Shown: one piece after another, positions 1 through 8,843 of the stretch | How the letters are laid out: every line of letters begins with the position of its first letter | Numbering within the stretch: position 1 is the first letter of the stretch | NCBI GenBank assembly: GCA_015061465.1 | Contig: SUWN01000016.1 | Span: 1-39,048 of the forward strand | Origin: Treponema bryantii | GTDB lineage: Bacteria; Spirochaetota; Spirochaetia; Treponematales; Treponemataceae | DNA length: 39,048 nt | Direction: 5' to 3' | Translations under genes and position numbers: made by a program | Notes under the pieces: generated by a model | What the model was told of the DNA's origin: nothing | The model's input: the letters and a program-made list of their open reading frames with translations, nothing else | Database searches by the model: none

Positions 1-177
1 AAGTTTTTATATATGACACGGTTTCAAAGTAAAGGAAAGAAGATTGCTATTGTAGCGATTGCAAGAAAATTAGCAGAGTTGATGTATATATTACTAAAAA
101 ATGATACATCATATGAAAAAAGGCCTTTACCTACAATTTCTCAACTTGTAGATGAAGCTATGAAATTTGCATCGTAA
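1..177 (+). CDS. IS110-family transposase, C-terminal fragment
   Basis: Frame 1 is open from the first base to the TAA at 175-177 and encodes the last 58 residues of a protein whose start lies outside the window. The segment reading KGKKIAIVAIARKLAELMYI, followed by LLKNDTSYEKR, matches the usual C-terminal tail of IS110/IS1111 DEDD-type transposases, where a basic stretch is followed by a conserved A-x-A-R-K-L helix and a short LLK-x-x-x-x-Y tail. These enzymes recombine circular IS intermediates with target DNA. The catalytic DEDD (RuvC-like) part and the serine-containing Tnp_20 part would lie upstream, so activity cannot be judged. The fragment ends cleanly with a stop codon, so only the window edge truncates it. 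Confidence 0.8.
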   Translation, partial: KFLYMTRFQSKGKKIAIVAIARKLAELMYILLKNDTSYEKRPLPTISQLVDEAMKFAS

Positions 178-191
178 AATTATGGAATCAG

Positions 192-321
192 GAGTATTGT
201 GGTATTGACAAATATCATAGGAATACTCTGCTTGTGGCAGCCACTGTGTGGCTGGTTATATAGTTTCTATACCACAAGCAGCGTGTAGCGAGTTATCGAG
301 CGGTTTTGAACCAGCCTACGT
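192..321 (+). ncRNA. Folded non-coding tail of the IS: candidate bridge/seek RNA
   Basis: Several nested stems can be drawn by eye. 192-198 pairs with 222-228 (7 bp, perfect), enclosing 201-206 with 211-216. 229-237 pairs with 272-280 (9 bp, perfect; 10 bp if 228 and 281 join) and encloses two hairpins, 238-244/248-254 (7 bp, loop TGT) and 259-263/267-271 (loop TTT). A further hairpin is 302-305/309-312, inside a weaker stem 283-288/316-321. IS110-family transposases are known to use an RNA encoded in the element's own non-coding end to choose donor and target; in IS1111-type members that end lies downstream of the gene, as here. The RNA assignment is inference; no promoter or guide loop could be verified. 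Confidence 0.4.
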
Positions 322-384
322 AAGCGGGAGCTATTATAAATTGTTTTTTACTCTTAGATTTTATTGTTTAATTTTTTCGTACTT

Positions 385-1899
385 TTATTTTTCAAACACC
401 AAGCGTCCGTCTATAAAAAGCCCTTTTACTTTTCCTGTCAGCGTGATGTCTTCAAAAGGAGTTACTTTTCCTTTGCTGTAGAATTCTTCTGGTTCAACAT
501 TCCATTCTTCTTCCGAATCAAACAATGTTAAATCTGCGTCATAACCTACACTAAGCAAACCTTTTTTTAATCCCAAAATTCTTGCAGGATTTGCAGACAT
601 TAATTGAGATAATCTTTTTGGTGAAAATTGGTTTTGCAAAACTAAAACTGTGTTACAAATTCCAAAGGCAGTTTCTAATCCTGTAAAACCTGGAGCACCG
701 TCTAATTTTTCGCTAATTGTATGAGGAGCGTGGTCTGTAGAAATTACGTCCACAGTTCCATCTCGCAACGCTTCCAATAAAGCAATTCGGTCATCTTCAC
801 TACGTAAAGGAGGATTTACCAAATATCTGATAAATGGCGATTCTGTTCCGCACAAAGCCAAATGATGAGGTGTTACTTCACAAGTTACAACAAAATTAGA
901 TTTTCCTTGTTCCCCAGAAGACGCTTTTGCTTTTTCAAAAAAATCAAAATATGAATTATCAGCATTTGTTGCCTGTAAATCTGCCATTTCATCTAAAATT
1001 TCATTTTTTGCAGCACGAATTGCATTTATTGAATTTGCAGTACTTACGTGAGCCAAATGAATATGACATTCAGCATTTTTTGCAAGCATAATGTTTCTTT
1101 CTGTTGCCAAATCTTCTGCTAACGCCAAAATTTCATTTGCTAAAGTAAGAGAAATGTCTATATCTCCACCGATTTTTTGCGCTTCTTCTTCCGAAACGCC
1201 CGAAATTTCTGAATCGGAATATGAAATTCCATATTTTTGCATTACATCAAGGGCATCTCTTCTAAAACCTCTTGCGTATTCTGCCAACGTTGGATCTTCA
1301 CAATGACAACCAACTATCAAACCTTTTATAGAAGCTGTCATCATTGCAGAAAGCATTGCAGCAGAAGACAAAACATCTTTTCCATCTTCTGTAATCAACG
1401 GAACATATTCACGTTCAACATCCGCAAGATGATTTGTTGTTTTTCCGTCAAAATCTTTTGTAATACTCACCGACTGAAATAAATGAGTTAATCCAATTGA
1501 TGCGGCTTCTTTTTCAATTTGTTTTGCTAGTTCCATTGAAGAAACAACAGGATTTGTATTTGGCATTGCAACAACAGTTCCAAAACCACCAGCAGCCGCC
1601 GCGCGAAGTGCCGAAGTCAAATCTTCTTTATGAGTTTGCCCCGGATATCGCGTATGAACGTGCATATCAATAAACGCAGGTGTAATTGTTAAACCTCGCG
1701 CATCGTAAAAATCCAAAGGCATTTCATCTAAACCGTCTTCTGCCAGAATTGAAACAGCGAATTGTTGAACTGTTTTAGAATCTGTAAAATATCCTTGAAA
1801 AACAGCCCTAATTTTTTTATTCACAATTAAAATTGCTCCTGGAGAATCAATCGATTCATCCAAAAGACGTGCATTATAGATTAAAACACCTTGATTCAT
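385..1899 (-). CDS. pyrC: Dihydroorotase, type I
   Basis: Interconverts N-carbamoyl-L-aspartate and dihydroorotate, the third step of UMP synthesis, in the cytoplasm. Metal-site motifs of the amidohydrolase fold are visible: HVHTRYPG with His80 and His82, HCED at 199-202, HLAHVST at 281-287 and STDHAPH at 387-393, followed by GFTGLET. The C-terminus reads SKGKVTPFEDITLTGKVKG, typical of the family. At 504 residues it is about 70 longer than most type I enzymes. The excess lies in an N-terminal insertion (roughly 39-63) and a second one at about 301-334, between the HLAHVST and VTPHH motifs. GGAG precedes the ATG, and the gene starts one base after pyrI ends. It is the last gene of pyrB-pyrI-pyrC, running towards the IS. 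Confidence 0.93.
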   Translation of the reverse strand: MNQGVLIYNARLLDESIDSPGAILIVNKKIRAVFQGYFTDSKTVQQFAVSILAEDGLDEMPLDFYDARGLTITPAFIDMHVHTRYPGQTHKEDLTSALRAAAAGGFGTVVAMPNTNPVVSSMELAKQIEKEAASIGLTHLFQSVSITKDFDGKTTNHLADVEREYVPLITEDGKDVLSSAAMLSAMMTASIKGLIVGCHCEDPTLAEYARGFRRDALDVMQKYGISYSDSEISGVSEEEAQKIGGDIDISLTLANEILALAEDLATERNIMLAKNAECHIHLAHVSTANSINAIRAAKNEILDEMADLQATNADNSYFDFFEKAKASSGEQGKSNFVVTCEVTPHHLALCGTESPFIRYLVNPPLRSEDDRIALLEALRDGTVDVISTDHAPHTISEKLDGAPGFTGLETAFGICNTVLVLQNQFSPKRLSQLMSANPARILGLKKGLLSVGYDADLTLFDSEEEWNVEPEEFYSKGKVTPFEDITLTGKVKGLFIDGRLVFEK

Positions 1900-1900
1900 T

Positions 1901-2344
1901 TTATAACTCCGTATTATTTTGTCCTGCTACATAAAGTGTGTCACAATATTCACAACGATACAAACCTTTTTCTTTATTTACTAAAAGGAATGTTGGCGAA
2001 ACATAATGTTCTGTGATTGTGATACAACGTGGATTTTTGCAAGAAAAAACTCCCTGAACTTTTGAAGGCAATTCCATGTTGATTTTGCGCACGATTACTT
2101 CGTTTTCAATTACATTTACGCAAATATTTGGATCAATAAATCCCAACACCGAATAATCTATATTCAGAATGTTATCTATTTTAATAATATCTTTTTTACC
2201 AGATTTTTGAGAAGGAACATTTTGAATCAAACAAGAAGTAAAAGGCGCCTTATCAAGTCCCAACCACTGAAAAATCTTCCAACCGCTTCCCGCTCTAATA
2301 TGATCGATTACAAGCCCGTTTTTTATAGTAGTAACATTCAACAT
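1901..2344 (-). CDS. pyrI: Aspartate carbamoyltransferase regulatory subunit
   Basis: Binds CTP/ATP and allosterically controls the PyrB catalytic trimer in the class B holoenzyme. The 147 residues match the family's normal size. The N-terminal nucleotide-binding domain contains the I-x-x-G-x-V-I-D-H-I pattern at 7-16. The C-terminal zinc domain has four cysteines, Cys102, Cys107, Cys131 and Cys134, in the C-x4-C...C-x2-C arrangement that holds PyrI against PyrB. AGGAGG at 2355-2360 is a strong ribosome site overlapping the pyrB stop codon, so translation is probably coupled. Its presence means pyrimidine synthesis is feedback-regulated at the enzyme level, in the enterobacterial/archaeal manner. 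Confidence 0.95.
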   Translation of the reverse strand: MLNVTTIKNGLVIDHIRAGSGWKIFQWLGLDKAPFTSCLIQNVPSQKSGKKDIIKIDNILNIDYSVLGFIDPNICVNVIENEVIVRKINMELPSKVQGVFSCKNPRCITITEHYVSPTFLLVNKEKGLYRCEYCDTLYVAGQNNTEL

Positions 2345-2359
2345 TTTTTTCGTGCCTCC

Positions 2360-3283
2360 TTAAATTGAACCTGTTAATTTTGCAATCAAAGCCATTCTTG
2401 CGTACATACCATATTTAACTTGTTTGAAATATGCAGCGCGTGGGTCATCATCAACTTCTGGAGCAATTTCATTTACACGAGGAAGAGGATGAAGAACAAT
2501 CATATTATCTTTTGCTTTTTTCATGCGAGCTTTGTCTAAAATGTAGCAATCTTTTAAGCGAATATAATCTTGTTCATTAAAGAAACGTTCTTTTTGAACA
2601 CGTGTCATATATAAAATATCAAGTTGATCAATAACATCGTCTAAACTTTCCGCAGTTTCGTATTGAACGCCTGCTGGTTCTAAAATGTTTTTTATTAAAT
2701 AATCTGGAACAGTAAGTTCTTTTGGACTAATAAAAACAAATTTATTTCCTTTGTAGTGACGCATTGCTTCTGCCAAAGAATGCACAGTTCTTCCAAATTT
2801 TAAGTCGCCACAAAAACCAATCACATGATTTTCAAATCCACCACAAAGTTGTCTGATTGTAACCATATCTGTAAGAGTTTGAGTTGGATGATAATGACCG
2901 CCATCACCTGCATTGATTATTGGACACGCTGAATATTTACTTGCTAAAAGAGCCGCTCCTTCTTTTGGTGTTCGCATTGCAATTACATCTGCATAAGAAG
3001 AAACAACTCTAATTGTATCAGCAAGAGTTTCACCTTTTGTACTTGATGTGTAAGAAGCATCTGCAAAACCTTCTACTGCACCACCTAATCTAAGCATTGC
3101 AGCTTCAAAAGAAAGCCTTGTTCTTGTACTTGGCTCAAAAAAAAGTGTCGCAAGAATTTTCCCGCGACACACATCTTGAAATGATTTAGGATCTACAATA
3201 ATTTGTTCAGCCAAAGAACAAATTTCGTCAATTTCTGAAACAGATAAATCATCAGGTTGAATTAGATGACGACCAGTAAGCAT
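2360..3283 (-). CDS. pyrB: Aspartate carbamoyltransferase catalytic subunit
   Basis: Condenses carbamoyl phosphate and L-aspartate, the committed step of pyrimidine synthesis. The carbamoyl-phosphate loop FFEPSTRTR is at residues 48-56, and HPTQTLTDM and [11 protein letters not shown] are also present. Length is 307 residues, normal for the family. I chose the ATG at 3281-3283 (protein starts MLTGRHL), because GGAGG at 3292-3296 lies 8 bases upstream; an in-frame TTG at 3298 would place the start before that ribosome site. It is the first gene of the pyrB-pyrI-pyrC operon, with a promoter-like sequence just upstream (3310-3339) and a leader of only about 20 bases. No pyrR-type attenuator is visible. 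Confidence 0.95.
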   Translation of the reverse strand: MLTGRHLIQPDDLSVSEIDEICSLAEQIIVDPKSFQDVCRGKILATLFFEPSTRTRLSFEAAMLRLGGAVEGFADASYTSSTKGETLADTIRVVSSYADVIAMRTPKEGAALLASKYSACPIINAGDGGHYHPTQTLTDMVTIRQLCGGFENHVIGFCGDLKFGRTVHSLAEAMRHYKGNKFVFISPKELTVPDYLIKNILEPAGVQYETAESLDDVIDQLDILYMTRVQKERFFNEQDYIRLKDCYILDKARMKKAKDNMIVLHPLPRVNEIAPEVDDDPRAAYFKQVKYGMYARMALIAKLTGSI

Positions 3284-3309
3284 ATTTATAACCTCCAAGG
3301 ATTTAGGAA

Positions 3310-3339
3310 ATTATATCACTTTTGCCCCTACTAATTCAA
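3310..3339 (-). promoter_or_regulatory. Predicted promoter of pyrBIC
   Basis: Read on the minus strand: -35 TTGAAT (3334-3339), 18-base spacer, -10 TATAAT (3310-3315). The predicted start of transcription is near 3303, about 20 bases before the pyrB ATG, so the GGAGG site is retained in the message. It separates pyrBIC from the ABC exporter genes upstream on the same strand, though read-through from them remains possible because no terminator is visible between. Confidence 0.55.
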
Positions 3340-3358
3340 TTCAAAATACAATAAATCA

Positions 3359-5257
3359 TTATTCATCTAATGTAATTCTGTTTCCTGTGTATAAGAAATA
3401 ATAACGTCCTTTTTGTTCAATTAATTGTTCATGAGTTCCACGTTCTATAATATTTCCGTGTTCTAAAACAATTATTTCATCAGCGTTACGAACTGTAGAA
3501 AGTCTGTGGGCAATTACAAAAACAGTTCTGCCTTTCATCAAACTATCCATTCCTTTTTCAATTAAAGATTCAGTTCGTGTATCGATTGAAGAAGTCGCTT
3601 CATCCAAAATCAAAACTGGAGGATTTGCTACAGCCGCGCGTGCAATTGCCAAAAGTTGACATTGTCCCTGACTCAAACTTGAACCATCGCCAGCAATTAC
3701 AGTGTCGTATCCGTTTTCCAAATGCTGAATAAAACTGTCAGCGTTCGCAAGTTTTGCCGCCTCGTAGATTTGAGCGTCACTTGCATCCAAGTTTCCGTAG
3801 CGAATATTATCTTTAATTGTTCCTGTAAACAAATTTGTTGTCTGCAAAACCATTCCTAACGAACGACGCAACGCATCTTTTGAAATATCATTTAAAGGAA
3901 TTCCATCGTAAAGAATTTGACCATTGTTTTGTTCAACATCGTAAAAACGTGAAAGCAAATTGATTGTTGTTGTTTTTCCAGAACCAGTTGAACCTACAAG
4001 AGCGATTTTTTGCCCCGGTTTTGCATGAATACAAATATCGTGCAAAATAGTTTTTTCTGGTTTATATCCAAAAGTTACATGCTCAAAAACTACTTCACCT
4101 TTTAATTGAGTAAGTGAATTATCAACAGGATTTTTCCAAGCCCATTCGCCTGTTTTTGCAAACGATTGAACTAATTTTTTTTCTCCAGCAGAAGTTGTTG
4201 CTTCAAAAGCATTTACCAAATTGTACTTTCCTTCATCAACTTCAGGTTCTTCATCAATTACAGCAAAAATTCGTTCTGCACCGGCCAAAGCGTTTAAAAT
4301 GCTGTTTGCTTGCATACTTATCATAGAAATTGGATGATTTATAGAACGTGTATAACTCAAAAAAGCCGCAATTGTTCCCAAGTCCATTTTTCCCATTATC
4401 ACAAGGAATGCACCGATTATTGCAAGAATTGCATATTGAAAATGCGACAAGTTATTTGTGATTGGTCCTAAAATTCCACCAAACGTATTTGCCGCAGTTC
4501 CCGCTTTTCTTAAATTTTCATTTATAACAGCAAATTCTTCTATAACAGTTGGCTCGTGATTAAAAACTTTGATTACTTTCTGGCCTTCCATCATTTCTTC
4601 GATAAAGCCGTTTACAATTCCAATATTTTTTTGTTGTTCGCGGAATGATTTTGCACTTCTTTTTCCAATTTCTTTTACTACAAACATTACAAGAAAAACA
4701 GTTACAAGCATTATCGCAGTCAAAAGCGGACTTAAAATAATCATCATAATTAGAACGCTAACAATTGTAATAATCGAAGACATCAATTGAGGCACTGTGT
4801 TACTCATCATTTCGCGCAAAGTATCCGTATCATTTGTAAAACGAGACATCAATTCACCATGAGTGTGCGCATCATAATAACGAATCGAAAGTTTTTCCAA
4901 CTGACTAAATAAATCAACACGAATATTGCACAACAATGTTGTAGAAATATGAATCATTATTCTTGCATTCGCCCAAGTTGCAAACGCACCAAGCAAAAAT
5001 ACAACTAGCATTTTTAAAAGCATCGCAACAAATCCACTTAATTCGGGGCTTTCGTGTCCAATCCAAGGAATTATATAATCGTTCAACGCTGGTTTTAATA
5101 AATAAGTTCCTGCAACTCCAGCCAAAGCACTGATTAATGTACAAAGAAAAACAACTAACCACAAAGATTTGAATTTTCCCATGTATTGTAAAATTCTGGA
5201 AATTGTTTTTTTTGCGTTTTTTGGTTTAGCAAAACCTTTTTCTCTCATCGGTGGCAT
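3359..5257 (-). CDS. ABC exporter half-transporter (canonical-site subunit)
   Basis: An exporter of the MsbA/multidrug type: an N-terminal six-helix transmembrane domain (about residues 30-330) fused to an ATPase domain. Walker A is GSTGSGKTT, the signature is LSQGQ, and Walker B is VLILDEATSSID with the catalytic Glu present, followed by the switch His in FVIAHRLST. About 50 extra residues sit between the transmembrane domain and the ATPase (after the IDEEPEVDEG stretch). The ATG overlaps the stop of the neighbouring exporter gene by one base, and GGAGG lies 9 bases upstream of it, so the two are co-translated and probably form a heterodimer. The substrate cannot be read from the sequence; a drug, lipid or peptide is possible. 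Confidence 0.88.
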   Translation of the reverse strand: MPPMREKGFAKPKNAKKTISRILQYMGKFKSLWLVVFLCTLISALAGVAGTYLLKPALNDYIIPWIGHESPELSGFVAMLLKMLVVFLLGAFATWANARIMIHISTTLLCNIRVDLFSQLEKLSIRYYDAHTHGELMSRFTNDTDTLREMMSNTVPQLMSSIITIVSVLIMMIILSPLLTAIMLVTVFLVMFVVKEIGKRSAKSFREQQKNIGIVNGFIEEMMEGQKVIKVFNHEPTVIEEFAVINENLRKAGTAANTFGGILGPITNNLSHFQYAILAIIGAFLVIMGKMDLGTIAAFLSYTRSINHPISMISMQANSILNALAGAERIFAVIDEEPEVDEGKYNLVNAFEATTSAGEKKLVQSFAKTGEWAWKNPVDNSLTQLKGEVVFEHVTFGYKPEKTILHDICIHAKPGQKIALVGSTGSGKTTTINLLSRFYDVEQNNGQILYDGIPLNDISKDALRRSLGMVLQTTNLFTGTIKDNIRYGNLDASDAQIYEAAKLANADSFIQHLENGYDTVIAGDGSSLSQGQCQLLAIARAAVANPPVLILDEATSSIDTRTESLIEKGMDSLMKGRTVFVIAHRLSTVRNADEIIVLEHGNIIERGTHEQLIEQKGRYYFLYTGNRITLDE

Positions 5258-7026
5258 TAGTTTTCACCTCCTTCTTCTCCAGGCATATCACAATCTCCAC
5301 TACCTTGCTGTTGTGAATCAAAAACTTCCTTATAAATCGCATTTGTTGTCAAAAGTTCATCGTGTGTTCCATAGCCACTGATTTTTCCACCATCAAGCAC
5401 AAAAATCACATCGGCATCTTTTACGCTAGAAATTCTTTGCGCAATAATAATTTTTGTTGTATTAGGACAAATATCTTTTAACGCAGTTCTAATTCTTGAT
5501 TCTGTGGCAGTATCTACCGCGCTCGTGCTATCATCCAAAATTAAAATCTTTGGCTTTTTTAACAACGCGCGAGCAATACAAAGACGTTGCTTTTGCCCAC
5601 CAGAAACATTCACTCCGCCTTGTCCCAAAACAGTTTTGTAACCTTCTGTAAATGAAGAAATAAAATTATGCGCATCAGCCGCTTTACATGCCTGAATGAT
5701 TTCTTCTTCGGTTGCGTTTTCATTTCCCCATTTTAGATTATCCAAAATTGTTCCACTAAAAAGCACGTTCTTTTGCAAAACCATCGCAACGCTATCACGC
5801 AAAGTTGTCAAATCATAAGAGCGAACATCGTTTCCGCCAACTTTTACGCTTCCTTTTAATGAATCATAAAGCCGAGGAATTAAAGAAACCAATGTTGTTT
5901 TAGAAGAACCTGTTCCTCCAATAATTCCTACAACTTGCCCCGATTCAATTTTTAGATTTACATCAGTCAAAACGCAATTATCTTCACGTTTATTGTAACT
6001 GAAATCAACATTTTCAAAACAAATTGAACCATCTTCCACATTCATAATTGGATTTTCTGGATTTGTAACATCAGATTCTTCATCCAAAACTTCGCAAATA
6101 CGTTGCATTGACGCTCTAGAAAGAACTAATGAAACAAAAACCATTCCAAGCATCATCAACGAAGAAAGAACTTGTGCAATATATGTAAAAAAGCTGATTA
6201 ACTGCCCTGTCGTCATATCTGTAGTAATTACTTTGTTTCCTCCAAACCACATTGTTGCAATAATAGAAACGTACATTACAACTTGCATAATCGGTGTTAA
6301 AAAAATAATCAATTTTTCAGCGTGAATCTGTGCCTTTTGCAAATCCTGTGCCGCATTCTTAAATTTTTCTTCTTCATATTCGCCCCGAACAAACGCTTTT
6401 ACAACTCTAATGCCAACTAAATTTTCTTGAACTCGAGCATTAAGAGCATCGTATTTTTTCATCATTTTTTCAAAGCGAGGATGCGCCCGTGTAGAAACAA
6501 ACAGAATCGCAGTTGCTAAAATTGGAATTGCAACTAAGAAAATAAGCGAAAGTTCTGCATCAATAGAAAATGCCATAAAAGAACCTGCAATCAACATAAA
6601 AGGAGAGCGAACACACATTCTTATCATCATCTGGTAAACATTTTGAATATTTGTTACGTCAGTTGTAAGACGAGTGATTAAAGACGCTGTAGAAAATTTA
6701 TCTATATTTGCAAAAGAAAAACTCTGGATTTTAGAAAAAATTCTTCGGCGTAAATTGTGCGAAAAGCCTTGTGAAGCACATGCTGCAAATCTTGCGCACA
6801 AAGCACCACATAACAAAGAAAAAAGAGCACAACAAACCATAAAAATACCAGTTCGTAAAACATACGGTAAATCTCGGTTTGCAATTCCCACATCAATTAT
6901 TCTTGCCATTACTAGTGGGATATAAGTTTCTAAAAGAACTTCCCCAATCATCGAAACTGGAGAAAGCGCAGTATAAACCGCATAACGCTTTTCCATACCT
7001 TTTAAAATTTTTCGCAAATTTGACAT
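5257..7026 (-). CDS. ABC exporter half-transporter (degenerate-site subunit)
   Basis: Partner of the downstream exporter gene. A six-helix transmembrane domain fills roughly residues 15-300, followed by an ATPase with Walker A GGTGSSKTT, signature VSGGQKQRLCIARAL and Walker B ILILDDSTSAVD. The residue after the Walker B Asp is Asp rather than catalytic Glu, and the switch position reads IIIAQRIS, with Gln in place of His. These changes mark the non-hydrolysing site known from heterodimeric exporters such as TM287/288 and BmrCD. No Shine-Dalgarno sequence precedes the ATG at 7024-7026. Instead, a -10 box ends six bases upstream, so the message may be leaderless. Confidence 0.88.
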   Translation of the reverse strand: MSNLRKILKGMEKRYAVYTALSPVSMIGEVLLETYIPLVMARIIDVGIANRDLPYVLRTGIFMVCCALFSLLCGALCARFAACASQGFSHNLRRRIFSKIQSFSFANIDKFSTASLITRLTTDVTNIQNVYQMMIRMCVRSPFMLIAGSFMAFSIDAELSLIFLVAIPILATAILFVSTRAHPRFEKMMKKYDALNARVQENLVGIRVVKAFVRGEYEEEKFKNAAQDLQKAQIHAEKLIIFLTPIMQVVMYVSIIATMWFGGNKVITTDMTTGQLISFFTYIAQVLSSLMMLGMVFVSLVLSRASMQRICEVLDEESDVTNPENPIMNVEDGSICFENVDFSYNKREDNCVLTDVNLKIESGQVVGIIGGTGSSKTTLVSLIPRLYDSLKGSVKVGGNDVRSYDLTTLRDSVAMVLQKNVLFSGTILDNLKWGNENATEEEIIQACKAADAHNFISSFTEGYKTVLGQGGVNVSGGQKQRLCIARALLKKPKILILDDSTSAVDTATESRIRTALKDICPNTTKIIIAQRISSVKDADVIFVLDGGKISGYGTHDELLTTNAIYKEVFDSQQQGSGDCDMPGEEGGEN

Positions 7027-7032
7027 TCTTTT

Positions 7033-7061
7033 ATTTTAGCAAAGTAAAATCTTTTGTTCAA
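7033..7061 (-). promoter_or_regulatory. Predicted promoter of the ABC exporter operon (leaderless type)
   Basis: On the minus strand: -35 TTGAAC (7056-7061), 17-base spacer ending in the extended -10 element TGC, -10 TAAAAT (7033-7038), then six bases (AAAAGA) and the ATG at 7024-7026. Transcription would begin at or next to the start codon. No other ribosome site is present. Confidence 0.55.
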
Positions 7062-7133
7062 ACAATGCCCCACTTACAACAAATTTTTATAAAAACACAT
7101 TAAATTCAAAACGAAATTTGCCGAACATCAAAT

Positions 7134-7730
7134 ATGCCTGCAAATAGTTACGAAAAACCAGATTATTGGTCCAAAAAAGCATTCTCAGAAGGATATCCTG
7201 CTCGTTCAGTATATAAATTACAAGAAATTGATGACAAATTCGGAATGATTAAAAAGAATTTTACCATTTTGGATTTGGGCGCTGCTCCAGGAAGTTGGAC
7301 AACATTTTTGCTCAGAAAATTGGATGGTAGCGGAAAAGTTGTTTCTTGTGATTTAAATCCTCTTGCAAAATCTGTAAAAGGCGACAATCTTGTTTTTATT
7401 CAAGGTGATTTAAACGCCGCAGAAATCAGAAAACAAATTACAGAAAATGGACCTTATGATTTGGTAGTTTGTGACGCAGCGCCTTTAACTACTGGCAATA
7501 AAATGGTAGACACAGCTCGTTCTACTCAGTTGGTAGAAATGGCTGTTTGGTATGCACAAGCAATGCTTAAAAAAGGCGGAAATTTTGCTGTAAAAATTTT
7601 TCAAAACGGTTCTCAACAAGAAATTTTAAAGAATATGAGAGAAATCTTTACTTCTGCAAAAGGATTTAAACCAGAAGCTTGCCGTTCTGAATCTTATGAA
7701 ACTTATTTAATTGGAATTAACAAAAAATAG
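7134..7730 (+). CDS. rlmE: 23S rRNA (uridine-2'-O) methyltransferase
   Basis: An FtsJ/RrmJ-type enzyme that methylates U2552 in the A-loop of 23S rRNA during late assembly of the large ribosomal subunit. The SAM site appears as LDLGAAPGSW, and the K-D-K-E catalytic tetrad can be placed: Lys in RSVYKLQEI, Asp in VVCDAAP, Lys in FAVKIF and Glu in ESYETYLI. At 198 residues it is the usual family size. No clear Shine-Dalgarno sequence lies before the ATG, and no convincing promoter was found in the 107-base divergent spacer on this strand. The start is nevertheless fixed by family similarity: SYEKPDYWSKKAFSEGYPARS is the expected N-terminal region. It is followed after 19 bases by the M23 peptidase gene. 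Confidence 0.92.
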   Translation: MPANSYEKPDYWSKKAFSEGYPARSVYKLQEIDDKFGMIKKNFTILDLGAAPGSWTTFLLRKLDGSGKVVSCDLNPLAKSVKGDNLVFIQGDLNAAEIRKQITENGPYDLVVCDAAPLTTGNKMVDTARSTQLVEMAVWYAQAMLKKGGNFAVKIFQNGSQQEILKNMREIFTSAKGFKPEACRSESYETYLIGINKK

Positions 7731-7749
7731 AGTATAATTAGGTGATAAT

Positions 7750-8718
7750 ATGAAAGTGAACTTTAGAATTTTTAAAATAGTTGCAATATCCCTTTGTTGT
7801 TTTTGCGCAGGAATCGGTTTAACTGTTCTTAGCGTTTTTGCTATAAATAAAACTGATAAAACTGGTATGGGAGGATTTGAAACAGCCAATCCACCTTTAG
7901 TAAAAGAAAGCACATTAGAAACAACAGAACTTTCAGAAGAAGATTTACTTTCACAAGCAGAAGAACTTTCGTTTAATGTTGCTCCATTAACTTATCAAAC
8001 ATATCGCGTAAAATCTGGTGATATGATTGGTTTTATCGCAGACAAATACAACGTAACTCAAGACACAATCATCAGTGTAAATAACATCAAACAATCAAGA
8101 CTTATTCAAGTCGGACAATATCTAAAAATTCCATCAATGCCTGGAATTTTATACACAGTTAGAACAACTGGTGAAACTCCAGAAACAATCGCAAAAAAAT
8201 ACGACGTAGATGCGGACAAAATTGCAAAAGTAAATTCACTCATAAAAGAAGTTTCATTAAGTGCTGGTGCATCGCTTTTTGTTCCAGACGCTGAACTTGA
8301 CTGGGTAACTCGTCAAGAGATAAACGGGGATTTGTTCCATCGTCCATTAAAAAATCGCTACTGGCTTTCTTCTCCATACGGATGGCGAAGTTCACCTTTT
8401 ACAGGAAAGCGTTCTTTCCACGGCGGAATGGATATGGCAGCAAATATGGGAACTCCAATTTACGCTTCTTTAGATGGAAGAGTAACAACAGTTGCTTACA
8501 ACGAAACTTACGGAAACTATGTAATCATCACACATCACTCTGGATACAAATCGCTTTATGCTCACATGAGCAAAGTAACTTGTAAAAAAGGAAACTTTGT
8601 TTACACAAACACAAAAATTGGAGAAGTTGGAAGCACAGGTTTAAGTACGGGACCACATCTTCACTTTACAATTTACAAAAATGGAAAAACAGTAAATCCA
8701 TCAAGTTTAATTAATTAA
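7750..8718 (+). CDS. Membrane-anchored LysM/M23 peptidoglycan endopeptidase
   Basis: A cell-wall hydrolase or divisome/elongation factor of the NlpD/M23 type. A signal anchor spans about residues 6-30. Two LysM modules follow, the first from YRVKSGD to YLKIP and the second, more diverged, from YTVRTTGE to LFVP. The C-terminal lysostaphin-like domain keeps the zinc ligands HGGMD (His-x3-Asp) and GPHLHF (His-x-His), and also the YAHMS motif, so it looks catalytically competent, unlike degenerate EnvC/NlpD activators. AGGTG lies 5 bases before the ATG. A TTGGAA-16-TATAAT promoter-like sequence at 7711-7738 might drive a separate transcript with almost no leader, besides read-through from rlmE. 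Confidence 0.88.
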   Translation: MKVNFRIFKIVAISLCCFCAGIGLTVLSVFAINKTDKTGMGGFETANPPLVKESTLETTELSEEDLLSQAEELSFNVAPLTYQTYRVKSGDMIGFIADKYNVTQDTIISVNNIKQSRLIQVGQYLKIPSMPGILYTVRTTGETPETIAKKYDVDADKIAKVNSLIKEVSLSAGASLFVPDAELDWVTRQEINGDLFHRPLKNRYWLSSPYGWRSSPFTGKRSFHGGMDMAANMGTPIYASLDGRVTTVAYNETYGNYVIITHHSGYKSLYAHMSKVTCKKGNFVYTNTKIGEVGSTGLSTGPHLHFTIYKNGKTVNPSSLIN

Positions 8719-8843
8719 ATATTTGATTATTTTTTGATTTTTTTTTATAACCTTTCTCTTGCACATTTGTTTTATATACAATATTGTTTTTTAATAGTTT
8801 TGCGTTGCAAACTTTATATTCCATATTAATACGGAGAATAAAA

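Larger units (their letters stand above)
1..345 (+). mobile_element. 3' end of an IS110-family insertion sequence (cut by window edge)
   Basis: The window opens inside an insertion sequence. The transposase C-terminus is followed by about 170 bases of non-coding, hairpin-rich sequence before the end of pyrC. IS110-family elements lack long terminal inverted repeats and make little or no target duplication, so the right boundary cannot be fixed here. I place it near 345, where the folded region gives way to plain AT-rich DNA. The element lies just downstream of the pyr operon, in opposite orientation to it. The left end, and therefore any subterminal inverted repeat, lies outside the window. 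Confidence 0.7.

Noticed and set aside
248..481. An open frame of 77 codons on the plus strand across the IS tail and the pyrC end
   Set aside because: It begins inside the folded region, overlaps pyrC on the other strand, and its protein shows no family features.
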